Part shown: positions 28,677 through 37,867 of the stretch, in pieces
Position numbering within the stretch: position 1 is the stretch's first letter
How the letters are laid out: the number at the start of each line of letters is the position of its first letter
Source of the DNA: Trichomonas vaginalis G3
Lineage: Eukaryota > Parabasalia > Trichomonadida > Trichomonadidae
NCBI RefSeq assembly: GCF_026262505.1
Contig: NC_067207.1
Location: 31,216,082 to 31,280,081 of the forward strand
DNA: 64,000 nucleotides
Direction of reading: 5' to 3'
The notes under the pieces: generated by a model
What the model saw: the letters and a program-made list of their open reading frames with translations, nothing else
Told to the model about the DNA's origin: nothing
Database searches by the model: none
Position numbers and translations under genes: made by a program

Positions 28677-29156
28677 TAATAGAATTTATATACTATTCAT
28701 CTATTAGTAAACACTACCGTATATTATTTTTTAAGCTATCTTATTTTTTGAACTTTTATTCAAATCTTTGGTCGCAAGAAGAATTGCATGATAAATAAAA
28801 ACATTTAATCAAAGTCGATTTTATTTTTCATATTCAAATGGACTGAGTGTTAACATTTAACATTTTTTGCTAATTGTCGTCAAAAATTAGGCGTAAAGCA
28901 AAAATTGATATTTCATATGGTTTTATGATAGATAAGCATTATATTCCCACTCATTATATTCGTAAATTTTGAGGTTTATCCTTCGCTTTTAAGATCATTG
29001 AATTTGATTTTTATATAAAATAGTTATATATTAGAAAATAATATGAGTTTATGTGATATTATTTTTCAGAAGATTTTGTGTTCTTCTTCAAAATTTTATT
29101 TTTTTATTAAAAAGAATCTTTACAAAATATACATTTACTTTAATTAATATTTAAAA

Positions 29157-29541
29157 ACGTGCTCTATCAAAAGTTCCAAAAATTCAATATTTTAGCTTTT
29201 CCGAGGTGTCACTTTTGATGAATTTCTGTTTACAACACTATACCCTGTCTTTTTTATTTCATAAATATCTCAAATTAAATTTTGTAAAAAACATGTAATC
29301 ATATGGTGTAAAAACCCTCTAGAACATTTTAATTCAAACAGAATATTCACATTTGAATAATTTATTAATAAATTAAAACAACAATTCCATATGCAAAATT
29401 ATAATTGAAATTTTAAATACCGAGAATTGATTTTTAAATGTGCGTGTTAATTAATTCTTGGCAATTCTAATTGTCATTAACATCAAAAATTCTGAAAATT
29501 TGAAAATGCTAAATATACATTTTTTTATTGTTTGAAAGAAG
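29157..29541. other. Intergenic region, no feature seen
   Basis: AT-rich spacer between the foldback element and GP63 copy 3. The missing 5' end of GP63 copy 2 is not found here. Confidence 0.5.
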
Positions 29542-31440
29542 TTATAACAATTCTTGCTTTAATTCAGCCTGCGGATTATTGAGATTATCTGTGGTTACAG
29601 ACTGATTGTTTTTAACATGTAACTTTCTACAGAAAACGCAATATGAAATCAAAGCAATAATCAAAGCAATAATAACAATTACAGAAACAACAACAACAAT
29701 TCCAATTATCTTCTTTTCTTTGATTTCTTTTTCTAAGTCATCATAATTCAATGACCATTCAGGAGGAGTTTGTGGATCTCCTTCAAGGACTTTTGTTTTT
29801 TCATCTAATGGATCTTTGTTGAAATTCATCAAACTCAATTTAATTGTTCTACAAAATTGTTCAGGATCAGGACAATAATTTATCTTAGAAACTCTATTAG
29901 TTTTATCAGAAATGAATTTAACAGGATAAATAAATGAAGAATTGATGTTTTCTTTCGTGCATTTCTGAGTAATTTCTTTGTTATCGGCATCAACAACATT
30001 AAACTCAAAACTTTCATATCCATTACATTTAAATGTTCCGCATAAGTTTTCGAAATGTCCTTCGGCGTAATCTGATTTTGGCATGTCATTTAAGTATCCA
30101 GGAAGGATGACTTTTTTGTTTTCACAATAATACTCAGGATCAATGATTTTTTGGAAATCTGCAAGATAATCTATTCCAATTAGTGGTTCTTTGTTGGGAT
30201 TATAGAATTTATACTTCGCATCTGAACAATAGAGCTCAAAACCGGCATGTTTACATGTATTTTCATTGTCTTTAAGAAATATTTGATGAACTTCAAAAGA
30301 TCTGTAATCAAAACCAACACTATTGTTCTCGGTGAAAAAGTAACCTTGTGGGAATACCTTTTGCGGTGGTTCCATGGCGAATTCTTCCATTGGTTTCGAA
30401 TTTAATGATTCTTGGTGCCCAAAGACTAAAGGTTGAGCATTTACCCAGTTAAATTTGTAGTTTCCGGTATCCATGAGTACAGCCATCAATGCATCAGAGA
30501 ATTTGATGTGAGGAGTGTTAGATTCAGAATAAGATCCGACCATTAGATCAGTAAAATACGTTCTTTTCTCTAAATGTGACATGGATGTTCCATCACCACC
30601 TTGATCTTCGAGTTCAATACCTGCTGGACATGATTTTCCGCTATCTCCATAAAATTTGTCAACTCCGAACCTCTTTTTCGCATAAAGATGTGAATACGGT
30701 GTTACCAAAAATGTAAATTTCTTTCCGAACTTGCGCAATGAGCAAGTTAAAGTGGAATAATAATTATCTTCATCTTCGTAAGGATGAAAGTAAGGGTACA
30801 TTGCTTGTAGGAAGCCAAGAGCATGTGATAACTCATGAACAATAATGTAAAAGAATTTGTTATCAAAATCTGAAATGTTACTAGGTTTTTCTGGAACAAA
30901 TCTGGGGTTAAAGAACATTACACCAATATACGGACGATATGATGGCTTTAATACAAAGCGTGGTCCTGCAGCTGCGATAATCGGATTTCCTTCTCCATAA
31001 GCTGCTGATGATGCAACAATAGCTAAATCAGTATCGTCGAAAACCATTTCGGGGAAACTTCCTAAATCTGGAATATTAGTTACTGTGATTGAATTTTGAA
31101 CTGATTTAACTTTAATTGTGTTTTGGAAGAACTTAATTACATTATCAACGGTTTGCTCTACAACTTTTATTTTAGCTTCTGTCATTATATCTTCTTCTTG
31201 GCATGAATATGAAACACCATTATTTCTAATTATTTGATTAACCCGGTCACATCTAAGTGGAAAGTCATTCTTACCTTCTAAGAAATCATAATTGAACTTA
31301 ATTCGGATTGGTCTCCATTTAGCTGAGAGATCTATAGTTTCAAGCGGCTCTCTTTGCGATTTGCTCGAAAAGTTAAGGTTGCCATTAATTACTTCGTGAT
31401 TGCAAACGAAGTTGTAATGGCAAATCAGGACAATTAGCAT
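29542..31440 (-). CDS. GP63-like (M8) surface metalloprotease, copy 3 (632 aa)
   Basis: An intact, more diverged paralogue. It has a short hydrophobic start (MLIVLICHYNFVC), the zinc motif HELSHALGF, the third His in MSHLEKRTYF, a Met-turn at DLMVGS, and a C-terminal membrane segment (IGIVVVVSVIVIIALIIALI) followed by a ~30-residue cytoplasmic tail. Shared blocks with the other two copies include KWRPIRIKFNYDF, FGVDKFYGDSG and PDPEQFCRTIKLS. TCACTT lies about 12 bases before the ATG as a likely initiator. A secreted, membrane-anchored protease of the cell surface is expected. Confidence 0.92.
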   Translation of the reverse strand: MLIVLICHYNFVCNHEVINGNLNFSSKSQREPLETIDLSAKWRPIRIKFNYDFLEGKNDFPLRCDRVNQIIRNNGVSYSCQEEDIMTEAKIKVVEQTVDNVIKFFQNTIKVKSVQNSITVTNIPDLGSFPEMVFDDTDLAIVASSAAYGEGNPIIAAAGPRFVLKPSYRPYIGVMFFNPRFVPEKPSNISDFDNKFFYIIVHELSHALGFLQAMYPYFHPYEDEDNYYSTLTCSLRKFGKKFTFLVTPYSHLYAKKRFGVDKFYGDSGKSCPAGIELEDQGGDGTSMSHLEKRTYFTDLMVGSYSESNTPHIKFSDALMAVLMDTGNYKFNWVNAQPLVFGHQESLNSKPMEEFAMEPPQKVFPQGYFFTENNSVGFDYRSFEVHQIFLKDNENTCKHAGFELYCSDAKYKFYNPNKEPLIGIDYLADFQKIIDPEYYCENKKVILPGYLNDMPKSDYAEGHFENLCGTFKCNGYESFEFNVVDADNKEITQKCTKENINSSFIYPVKFISDKTNRVSKINYCPDPEQFCRTIKLSLMNFNKDPLDEKTKVLEGDPQTPPEWSLNYDDLEKEIKEKKIIGIVVVVSVIVIIALIIALISYCVFCRKLHVKNNQSVTTDNLNNPQAELKQELL

Positions 31441-31800
31441 TTATCCAAGTGAAATTTTCTGATCCGATTTTCACTTTTTTAGCATGTTGTAAAACTTTTT
31501 AGTCACTTTTATGTTATTTTACTCACTCTAATAAAAACAGGAAAATAAGCTCATATTTTGTAAAAAGGTTTGAAACCCTTTCATTGAAAATGCAAAATTG
31601 ACAAAATGTTTTCTAAAATAAAATTCAGAGAAAAGAAAACATTTCCTTCATAGAAGCTTTGAAGGCATCCATACGATCCTAAAAAAAATAGGGGCATTAT
31701 CATTTTCGTCTGAAAAAGTGACAAAATATGAGCTTGTCACTTTTCCAGACGAAAATGATAATCCTTCAAAAACATATTCATGTATTAAGGGTGCACACGA
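31441..31800. other. GP63 copy 3 upstream region
   Basis: AT-rich. It holds the promoter side of GP63 copy 3, the hairpin at 31696-31762 and the left 8-bp target duplication (31793-31800) of the next element. Confidence 0.5.
31696..31762. repeat. Hairpin with 29-base arms and 9-base loop
   Basis: Arms 31696-31724 and 31734-31762 pair with a single mismatch (ATTATCATTTTCGTCTG at the base, AAGTGACAA next to the loop). It is a solitary, very stable foldback 256 bases upstream of GP63 copy 3. It could be a tiny MITE, a small-RNA precursor or a regulatory structure. Confidence 0.85.
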
Positions 31801-33383
31801 AAAGGTACATTCACTATTTTTGACAAAATTTTAAATTTTCATGGGGTTGTAAATCTTATAATAACTAGATGAATAAGGAATGAATCCCAGTATAATGTGC
31901 ATCATTATATTAAACACTATATGTAAGGCTAATGATTCTATTAACACTTATGAAGATCTATAGTATTTGAGCAGATAAATTTGATAATTTCCAAAACTCT
32001 TATATTTCAAAATTAAAGTGTGCGAATGCATTTAAATGAGAGCAAAAAGAGATTGATGCTGTTAAAACTAGGTGTTAATTTGCAATTTTTTCGCATCACA
32101 AGAACTACCCAGTAAATTCGGCTATCTTTCTTTGCAATTATTCTCCATTATACATATAATATAATGGTTAAGGTTTGAAGAAAAGTTACTAGAGAATTAT
32201 TGACTTTTGAAATAATGCAGAATTTTACTTGAAGAAATCATTAATTTATGAGTTCCAAATTGCTAAGCATGACGAAGGATCATTAAATTTGCTACAATTA
32301 AATACACTTATTGCAGAATTAATATTTTTGAAATTAAAAGTTTGAAATATTGCCTTTTTGAATAAAAATTTAAATTTTATTATATAATCATGATAATATC
32401 TTATAGAAATTAAAAGAAAATATTTTAAACCATTCAAATATTTTGAATGTCTTATCAATTTAAAATATTAAAAGATAGCTTGATTTTATCATCATTAGTT
32501 GTTATCAAAGTTTTCTTCTTTTGATGAACAACAGTAAATGATTTGTTAATTACTTGTCTTCCTTTTTCGCAGCAAAATCGAAAGTTATGATGATAATCTT
32601 GCTCTCAATTTTGAAACTCTCTGATTTACAAGTAAGCATTCCTTTGGAAAAGCAGTCCTATTCTGTTTTCAAGATATTTTAAAGCCTCCATTTCATACAA
32701 TGCGCAGATCTATTCGAAATTGCAAGAACTCTCAAGAAAAATGCAGCAGCAAAGAAGATTCCATAGTTTCTAGCATCAAAAATTTACAACCTTAATACAA
32801 CAGTTAAAGAGAAGCTCGAAAAGAAAATAATTAACCATAAAGCTGGAAACCATTCGATATCTACTATTGGATCTAATAAAAAGTTAATTATAACATATTT
32901 AACATGCTATTTGTTGACTTTGTTCCATTATATTACCATATATATCTTTTTGAAATCTAAAATATTTTTACGATTTTAACCATGTGTTGTTGAAACCATA
33001 TATCAATCTTAGCTAAAGTATAGTTTATGAGTCTGTCACCATCTAACGTATGAATTTTCAAAAATGTCAAATATGTTCATTTTTTCTGTAGATTCAGCCA
33101 TAATTTCACGTTGTTATACTATTCAACTATTAATTAATATTTTTATCGATTTAAATATATGATGAGATGCTTAGTTCTCCTGGAAATCGATTTTTAATCG
33201 CAATTTTAACTTTCCAAAAAATTCAAAAATAAAAATCCCTCTCAATTTTATAAGTTTTATAACTCGCCAAATCTCTTGCCAAATTTTTTTTGGCCCGTAT
33301 AAATATTGTTAGGCACTATATAGGGATGCTATTTATCCTATTTTTATCCCATTTTACTGTTATCGCCTAGTGAATGTACCTTT
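31801..33383. mobile_element. 1.58-kb non-autonomous transposon with 8-bp target duplication
   Basis: The ends are AAAGGTACATTCACTA and its reverse complement TAGTGAATGTACCTTT (16-bp inverted repeats). They are flanked by the direct repeat GCACACGA at 31793-31800 and 33384-33391. An 8-bp duplication suggests the hAT group; reading one base more gives a 9-bp duplication, as in Mutator-like elements. The interior is AT-rich with no intact gene, so mobilisation would require enzymes from elsewhere. Confidence 0.82.
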
Positions 33384-33391
33384 GCACACGA

Positions 33392-34099
33392 GAGGATCAC
33401 GTAAACTTCAGAATTTAGAACCTTATTTTTAGGCATTATCTTGGCTACCTATTTAGGCTCGAAAAGCAAAAAATATCAAAAAATACAACTTGACTCCATT
33501 ATGACCCTTTCATTGAGGTAGTTTTTATCCGCTAGTATTTTCCCTTTGAATCTCTTTACAATTCGAAATCAAATTCAAATCTCAGTAGAAGAAAGGAAGA
33601 ATCGACTTACTACGGTTGTAATACGAATAAATACATATATTTAATTATTTTTATTTACATAATAATTGTTTGAAGCTCATATTCCAACAAATTTTTAAAT
33701 AAAAACATTAAAATGTTGAAAATGTTCATATATTTTAATAGGGTTTTGGCACTTTATTGAGGAATTACTACATACATAGTCGAACTGAACTTGATATTTT
33801 GAAATTTAAATTATTTATCAAAATTAAAATTTAACTTGAAATTTATAATTATTTAGTCATATTTTGCATAATTCTAAGTAGATTTTGTAAAAAATCAAGA
33901 AAGAAAAATTTTAACGTGCTTTATTTTTTCTTTTTTATAATAATACATATTATTATATAATTAACATATTCATAATGTTTCACCCTTTCAAAAATATAAT
34001 TCTCCTCCTCTCAAATAAACGTACATACGGGTGGCCTCTTTTTTCAAAAAATTAAAATTTGAAATTTTGGGCTCAAATATTAGAGATTTTTTCAACCTT
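33392..34099. other. AT-rich intergenic region
   Basis: About 0.7 kb without a supported gene, lying between two transposons. Confidence 0.5.
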
Positions 34100-34523
34100 C
34101 AACTGTTGCATGCTAAGTTCGGTCAACGATAGGAATTGAGGGGAAATTAATCATCGAGGAAGTACGATTATGTAAAGTAAAAAAATGTTGTGGGATTTTT
34201 AATATTGTATATAATTTTATAATAAAATTTTTGTGAGACATTTGAAGAAGCACATATATTTTTTTGAATTTAAAAATTAAAGTAGTGTTGAATGAATTTA
34301 TTGATTAATTTAATACGGATATTTCTCAAAATTAATCAAAAATAGGTTTTCAGAGAACTTTTGAGATATCTTTTCAAAATGTCTTTTTGAAAATATATAA
34401 GTATTATATCAAATTGAAAAAAGGCATTTATCAAAATTCTAAATTCTTAATAAAAAATAACTTTTCAGAGGATTGTGATTTTGAAAGCATGAGTAATAAA
34501 TAAAAAATATCTACGATTTTAAT

Positions 34524-34957
34524 GAGGGAATTGTTCCTTATGAGGTATACATTATAACTATATATCTCATAAGGAACAATTCCCTCTTGATAGCTGGGAA
34601 ACTTTCTCTGAATAACTTATCATTTGGAGAAAGTTTCCCAGCTATCTATTAGAAACTAAAGGCTGTGAGGCACTAATATATAATCAGTGCCTCATAGCCT
34701 TTAGTTTCTTATTAAAAACGAGAAAACTTGTTCGAAATGATAAACAATTCCGAACAAGTTTTCTCGTTTTAAGGAGGGAATTGTTCCTTATGAGGTATAC
34801 ATTATAACTATATACCTCATAAGGAACAATTCTTTCTTTAAATGGGAGAAACTTTGTCCGAATGTTAAACTATTCGGACAAAGTTTCTCCCATTTGTAGT
34901 GGAGATGGAAGGCTTTGAGGTATATTATATTAATATGTACCCCAAAGCCTTCCATCT
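34524..34957. repeat. Array of seven short hairpins inside the transposon
   Basis: Seven adjacent foldbacks were read by hand (arms; loop). H1 34524-34549/34561-34586 (26; 11). H2 34589-34608/34627-34646 (20; 18). H3 34651-34674/34686-34709 (24; 11). H4 34715-34734/34751-34770 (20; 16). H5 34774-34799/34811-34836 (26; 11). H6 34840-34862/34873-34895 (23; 10). H7 34903-34923/34937-34957 (21; 13). H2, H4 and H6 pair perfectly; the others have one or two, mostly G-T, mismatches. H1 and H5 are variants of one sequence; the others differ. The arms are the size of Dicer products, so a polycistronic hairpin-RNA locus is a reasonable hypothesis. Transcription direction is unknown. Confidence 0.92.
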
Positions 34958-35035
34958 TTATTGTACAATTTAAAAATTCAGGAAAAATGTAATAAGATTT
35001 TTATAAAAATTAAGCGTTTATTCGTAATTGTGTAT

Positions 35036-36085
35036 TCAATGGTTCGGTATTTCTTTGATTTCGAAGTGTCCATCAATCATAACTCTCCAAAATGGCGTTT
35101 CACCCTGTTTCCAATGTGGTGTCTCATTGTAACACTCTTCTGGAGTCATGGGGCGAAAACCCTTTTTGGGAAGGGTTTTATGTGGTACTGAGTTGTAATT
35201 TTTCCTGAATTTATCAAGAAATTCTTGAATTTGTTTTGCATTTGAAGACCGGCCGACATTTCTTTCAAGAGACGGCCAGAGCCTTTCAATCTTGCCGTTC
35301 TGGCGCGGCATATGGGGGAGAGTGTGGCGGATTTGAATGTTGTTTCGCATGAGCCAATTATAAAATTGGCCCATATTCTCTCCCCCGTTGTCGGACCAGA
35401 AACAAAATGGCTTTTGATATAAGCCAATCGTTTCTTCGGCAACTCTTGTTGTAGATTCGGAAGATTTATTTGGCAAAATTTTTAAAGCCAACAAAAACCG
35501 AGATTTATCGTCTATTATACCATAAACAGGTAACCTCTGTGAACCGTATAAAAAATGAACATCTACATGCCATATGGTATCAGGTTTTGTTGCTTCATAT
35601 AGCGTATAATATTTTTGAGGGGGCCTGTCACTTTTTGGTTCTTTGATCTCCAAAATACTGTAAATTCTTCTGAGTTTATTGTAGGAAACTGAATAAACAT
35701 TTTGATCCATGTTTAAACGCCAAAACATCTTTTGGATTCCGCACATATATTCCTGAAATTTTTGGAGAACATATTGCAAATTTTCAGGAGTAATATCATC
35801 TGGTGTCGGACCAGATTTAACGTTTGGGGGCGTTAAATTTGCATTTGTGTATGCTGCTTTAAGTGTGTTTTTCGAAATTGATCTAAATTCACACTTCATT
35901 TCATCCTCGTATGGAACTCGCTTACACGCAATTAAATAATTGAGTTCGCGAGATTCAAGTTTTTCGCGTGTTTGAATTAACCACCAAGAAGGAATGGTTG
36001 GTCTACTCATAATAAAAAATGAAAAGCCAAATTCTCTCAAAAAGTTAAGTAGGACCATTTTTTTATAAAAAAAATCCAATTCCAT
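35036..36085 (-). CDS. rve-type DDE integrase/transposase (349 aa)
   Basis: The catalytic triad is visible: Asp175 (IWHVDVHFLYG), Asp232 (FWSDNGGENMG) and Glu267 (RQNGKIERLWPS), with 34 residues between the last two. The typical HMPRQNG turn lies before the Glu. The N-terminal 150 residues are helical and probably bind the inverted repeats, although no zinc-finger His/Cys set is evident. The C-terminus (MTPEECYNE, HWKQGETP) matches integrase-like transposases. The frame is intact; the first ATG is at 36085, and an alternative at 36007 (MSRPTIPSWW) would be a more typical start. Its gene lies alone in a TIR-bounded element, so the element may be autonomous. Confidence 0.9.
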   Translation of the reverse strand: MELDFFYKKMVLLNFLREFGFSFFIMSRPTIPSWWLIQTREKLESRELNYLIACKRVPYEDEMKCEFRSISKNTLKAAYTNANLTPPNVKSGPTPDDITPENLQYVLQKFQEYMCGIQKMFWRLNMDQNVYSVSYNKLRRIYSILEIKEPKSDRPPQKYYTLYEATKPDTIWHVDVHFLYGSQRLPVYGIIDDKSRFLLALKILPNKSSESTTRVAEETIGLYQKPFCFWSDNGGENMGQFYNWLMRNNIQIRHTLPHMPRQNGKIERLWPSLERNVGRSSNAKQIQEFLDKFRKNYNSVPHKTLPKKGFRPMTPEECYNETPHWKQGETPFWRVMIDGHFEIKEIPNH

Positions 36086-36326
36086 TATGAATGTTAATTA
36101 ATTTATATAATTATTGAATAAAAAATTTTCTTTGAGATTATGAAAAGTTCTTTGAAAAGTTATTTTTTCTCATTTTTAAATATTGTATTAGCCTATTTAT
36201 TTATAATCCAAATTAAATAACTTTAAATTCAATATTTAAAGAATAATTTTGAAGGAATTGAGTTACTTTCCCCGATGATAAAATTGAGAGGTTTACATTT
36301 TGACCGAACTTAGCATGCAACACAAC

Positions 36327-36623
36327 GATATATGTTGTCTATATCAGACCTCCTTTCTTTTTGATACTTAACATTGTTCCTAAATCTTAGCCGTTAAGGC
36401 TGTTCTGAAAATATTTTTTTTTCGAAAAAATTCGAAAAAAATAGTTAGTATACATATCTCGTGTACTGAGGCACTGCGTTCCTCCGTACGCAATACTTGT
36501 GAATTTGACACTTTACAAAACCGTTAACGTAAATTTTACAACACAAACGACAACACCAACTTAACCTTAAATATTTATAAAGCCGCCAACCACTTCACCT
36601 TACTACTGTAAAAATAAACGTTC
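36327..36623. other. Spacer and candidate left terminus of Maverick copy 2
   Basis: It contains AGTTAGTATACATATCTCG starting at 36443, next to GC-richer sequence (GAGGCACTGCGTTCCTCCGT). Polintons commonly begin with AG, so this may be the element's end, but the opposite terminus is absent and no match can be made. Confidence 0.3.
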
Positions 36624-36950
36624 TCACTTACAAAAGTATTGCAACTCTTCCCATTGCTGTGCTTCACACAATAGTTCATATTCTTCAGTATCGCTGCTGT
36701 CGCTCCAATCGTCAGAGTCAAAGTCACTGTCAAAATAAATGTTAGTAAGTTTTGACAAAGCTAATGAAACACGTTTACCGTTTGTATCGTATGCTTGTAT
36801 AAACTTTCCATTCTTCATTCCTTCATAAACGCTCAAACTAACTTTACCCTTTCTCCCTCGTATCTGATAGAATGTATTTTCACGAGGAACGAAGAACAAA
36901 TTCTTGAACTCATGACCGTTGTAGTTTGTTATCTCAATAGTTTTCGTCAT
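36624..36950 (-). CDS. Maverick hypothetical protein (108 aa)
   Basis: A small intact protein: a strand-rich basic first half (FKNLFFVPRENTFYQIRGRK) and a strongly acidic segment (DSDFDSDDWSDSSDTEEYE) near the C-terminus. No known domain is recognised. The start follows ATTTTTATTTGGATGTAA, the Maverick start box. Confidence 0.55.
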   Translation of the reverse strand: MTKTIEITNYNGHEFKNLFFVPRENTFYQIRGRKGKVSLSVYEGMKNGKFIQAYDTNGKRVSLALSKLTNIYFDSDFDSDDWSDSSDTEEYELLCEAQQWEELQYFCK

Positions 36951-37111
36951 TTACATCCAAATAAAAATTTTCAGTAAAATATAAAAATAAACTTAAAAAT
37001 TAATGATATCACCACCCTCACACGTATGAAAACATCCATTTAAATTTAGGTGAAGTGGTGAGATTTCACCTCTTTTTTCACCTGTTTTTTCACCCACTTG
37101 AATTCATTGCT

Positions 37112-37348
37112 TTATAACTCTCTTCCTTTCTCCAACTCTTCTAACTTCTTCTTAAGTTCAGCAATGTTGTCCTCATGAAGTTTAATCTTCCTTAATATAC
37201 CTTCTCTATCTAATGGTTGCTTTATCTTTCTAAACTGAACTCTACCATCCTTCATAGTATGAACGTAAAAACCTTCTGGAACCGCTCCTGATTTAATGTA
37301 TTCTACCAAAAACTTTTGTTTCATTGCTTCAGTGACTTTAGTCGTCAT
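37112..37348 (-). CDS. Small Maverick coiled-coil protein (78 aa)
   Basis: Starting at the ATG at 37348 (MTTKVTEAMKQKFLVEYI), the protein has a short strand region (GFYVHTMKDGRVQFRKI) and a C-terminal Lys/Glu/Leu coiled coil (LHEDNIAELKKKLEELEKG). The start box is ATTTTTATTTGATTGAA. The function is unknown; it is intact. Confidence 0.55.
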   Translation of the reverse strand: MTTKVTEAMKQKFLVEYIKSGAVPEGFYVHTMKDGRVQFRKIKQPLDREGILRKIKLHEDNIAELKKKLEELEKGREL

Positions 37349-37396
37349 TTCAATCAAATAAAAATTTTAATATTAAATAAAAATAACGTTATTTTT

Positions 37397-37837
37397 TCAG
37401 TAAGGAAACGCAGGAGTTTTACGATTTATTTGAGGAGTAGGTTCTGGTTTAAATGTTGGAGTCGGTTTAGGAGTTGACTTTTGAACAGGAGTTTGTACTT
37501 TCATAGGTTCAGGAGTCATTGAAGGTGTTGTTTGTGATGGTGTCGGAGTTTGTTTAACTTCAGCTACTTCAGTATTATTTACAACATTTGCTTTATTTCT
37601 TTTCAACATCATAACTGCTCCTGCTGTAGCTAGCAAACCTAGTGGGAGACCATATTTTATATAAGGACTTGACCAAATGCTATTTTTGACAGGAGCTGGT
37701 GGAACACCTAACCTTGGTGAGACTGCTCTTTGCCATTGTGCAGCTCGTAAGAAATATTCAATAGGTGCTCCATAATCGTTTGGTAAAGTTTGTTTCATAG
37801 ATGGTGAAGGTTCACGAGAGCTTGATGAAGAACTCAT
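37397..37837 (-). CDS. Maverick single-pass membrane protein with Pro/Thr tail (146 aa)
   Basis: A Ser-rich start, then a membrane segment at about residues 60-80 (KYGLPLGLLATAGAVMML) followed by KRNK, and a long Pro/Thr-rich C-terminal tail (TPSQTTPSMTPEPMK). It lies directly after the capsid gene, as minor structural proteins often do. A virion-associated membrane protein is a plausible reading, without direct evidence. Confidence 0.55.
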   Translation of the reverse strand: MSSSSSSREPSPSMKQTLPNDYGAPIEYFLRAAQWQRAVSPRLGVPPAPVKNSIWSSPYIKYGLPLGLLATAGAVMMLKRNKANVVNNTEVAEVKQTPTPSQTTPSMTPEPMKVQTPVQKSTPKPTPTFKPEPTPQINRKTPAFPY

Positions 37838-37867
37838 TTATAAGCTTTAAAAATAAACGTTCATCCT

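Larger units (their letters stand above)
26808..29156. mobile_element. Long-terminal-inverted-repeat (foldback) element, 2.35 kb
   Basis: The left inverted repeat (26808-27311, about 504 bp) and the right one (28527-29156) match almost perfectly; the outer end begins TTTTAAATATTAATTAAAG and the inner end is ACTTTTACCAC. The right copy is longer only because a 123-bp element is inserted in it. The 1.2-kb centre carries no convincing gene but holds two further imperfect hairpins. It is therefore a non-autonomous foldback transposon. No target-site duplication could be identified; the left end cuts GP63 copy 2. Confidence 0.88.
34104..36322. mobile_element. Integrase-type DNA transposon (2.2 kb) carrying a hairpin array
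   Basis: The terminal inverted repeats are 23 bp (34104-34126 and 36300-36322, starting TGTTGCATGCTAAGTTCGG) and match perfectly. They are flanked by CAAC at 34100-34103 and 36323-36326, a 4-bp target duplication. Inside are one long integrase gene on the minus strand (35036-36085) and, just after its 3' end, an array of seven hairpins (34524-34957). The rve-type integrase, inverted repeats and 4-bp duplication fit Ginger- or IS481/IS3-like eukaryotic transposons. The exact superfamily cannot be settled without a search. Confidence 0.9.

Noticed and set aside
29157..29240. Displaced signal-peptide exon of GP63 copy 2 on the far side of the foldback element
   Set aside because: The minus-strand translation shows no Met-initiated hydrophobic segment resembling those of copies 1 and 3.
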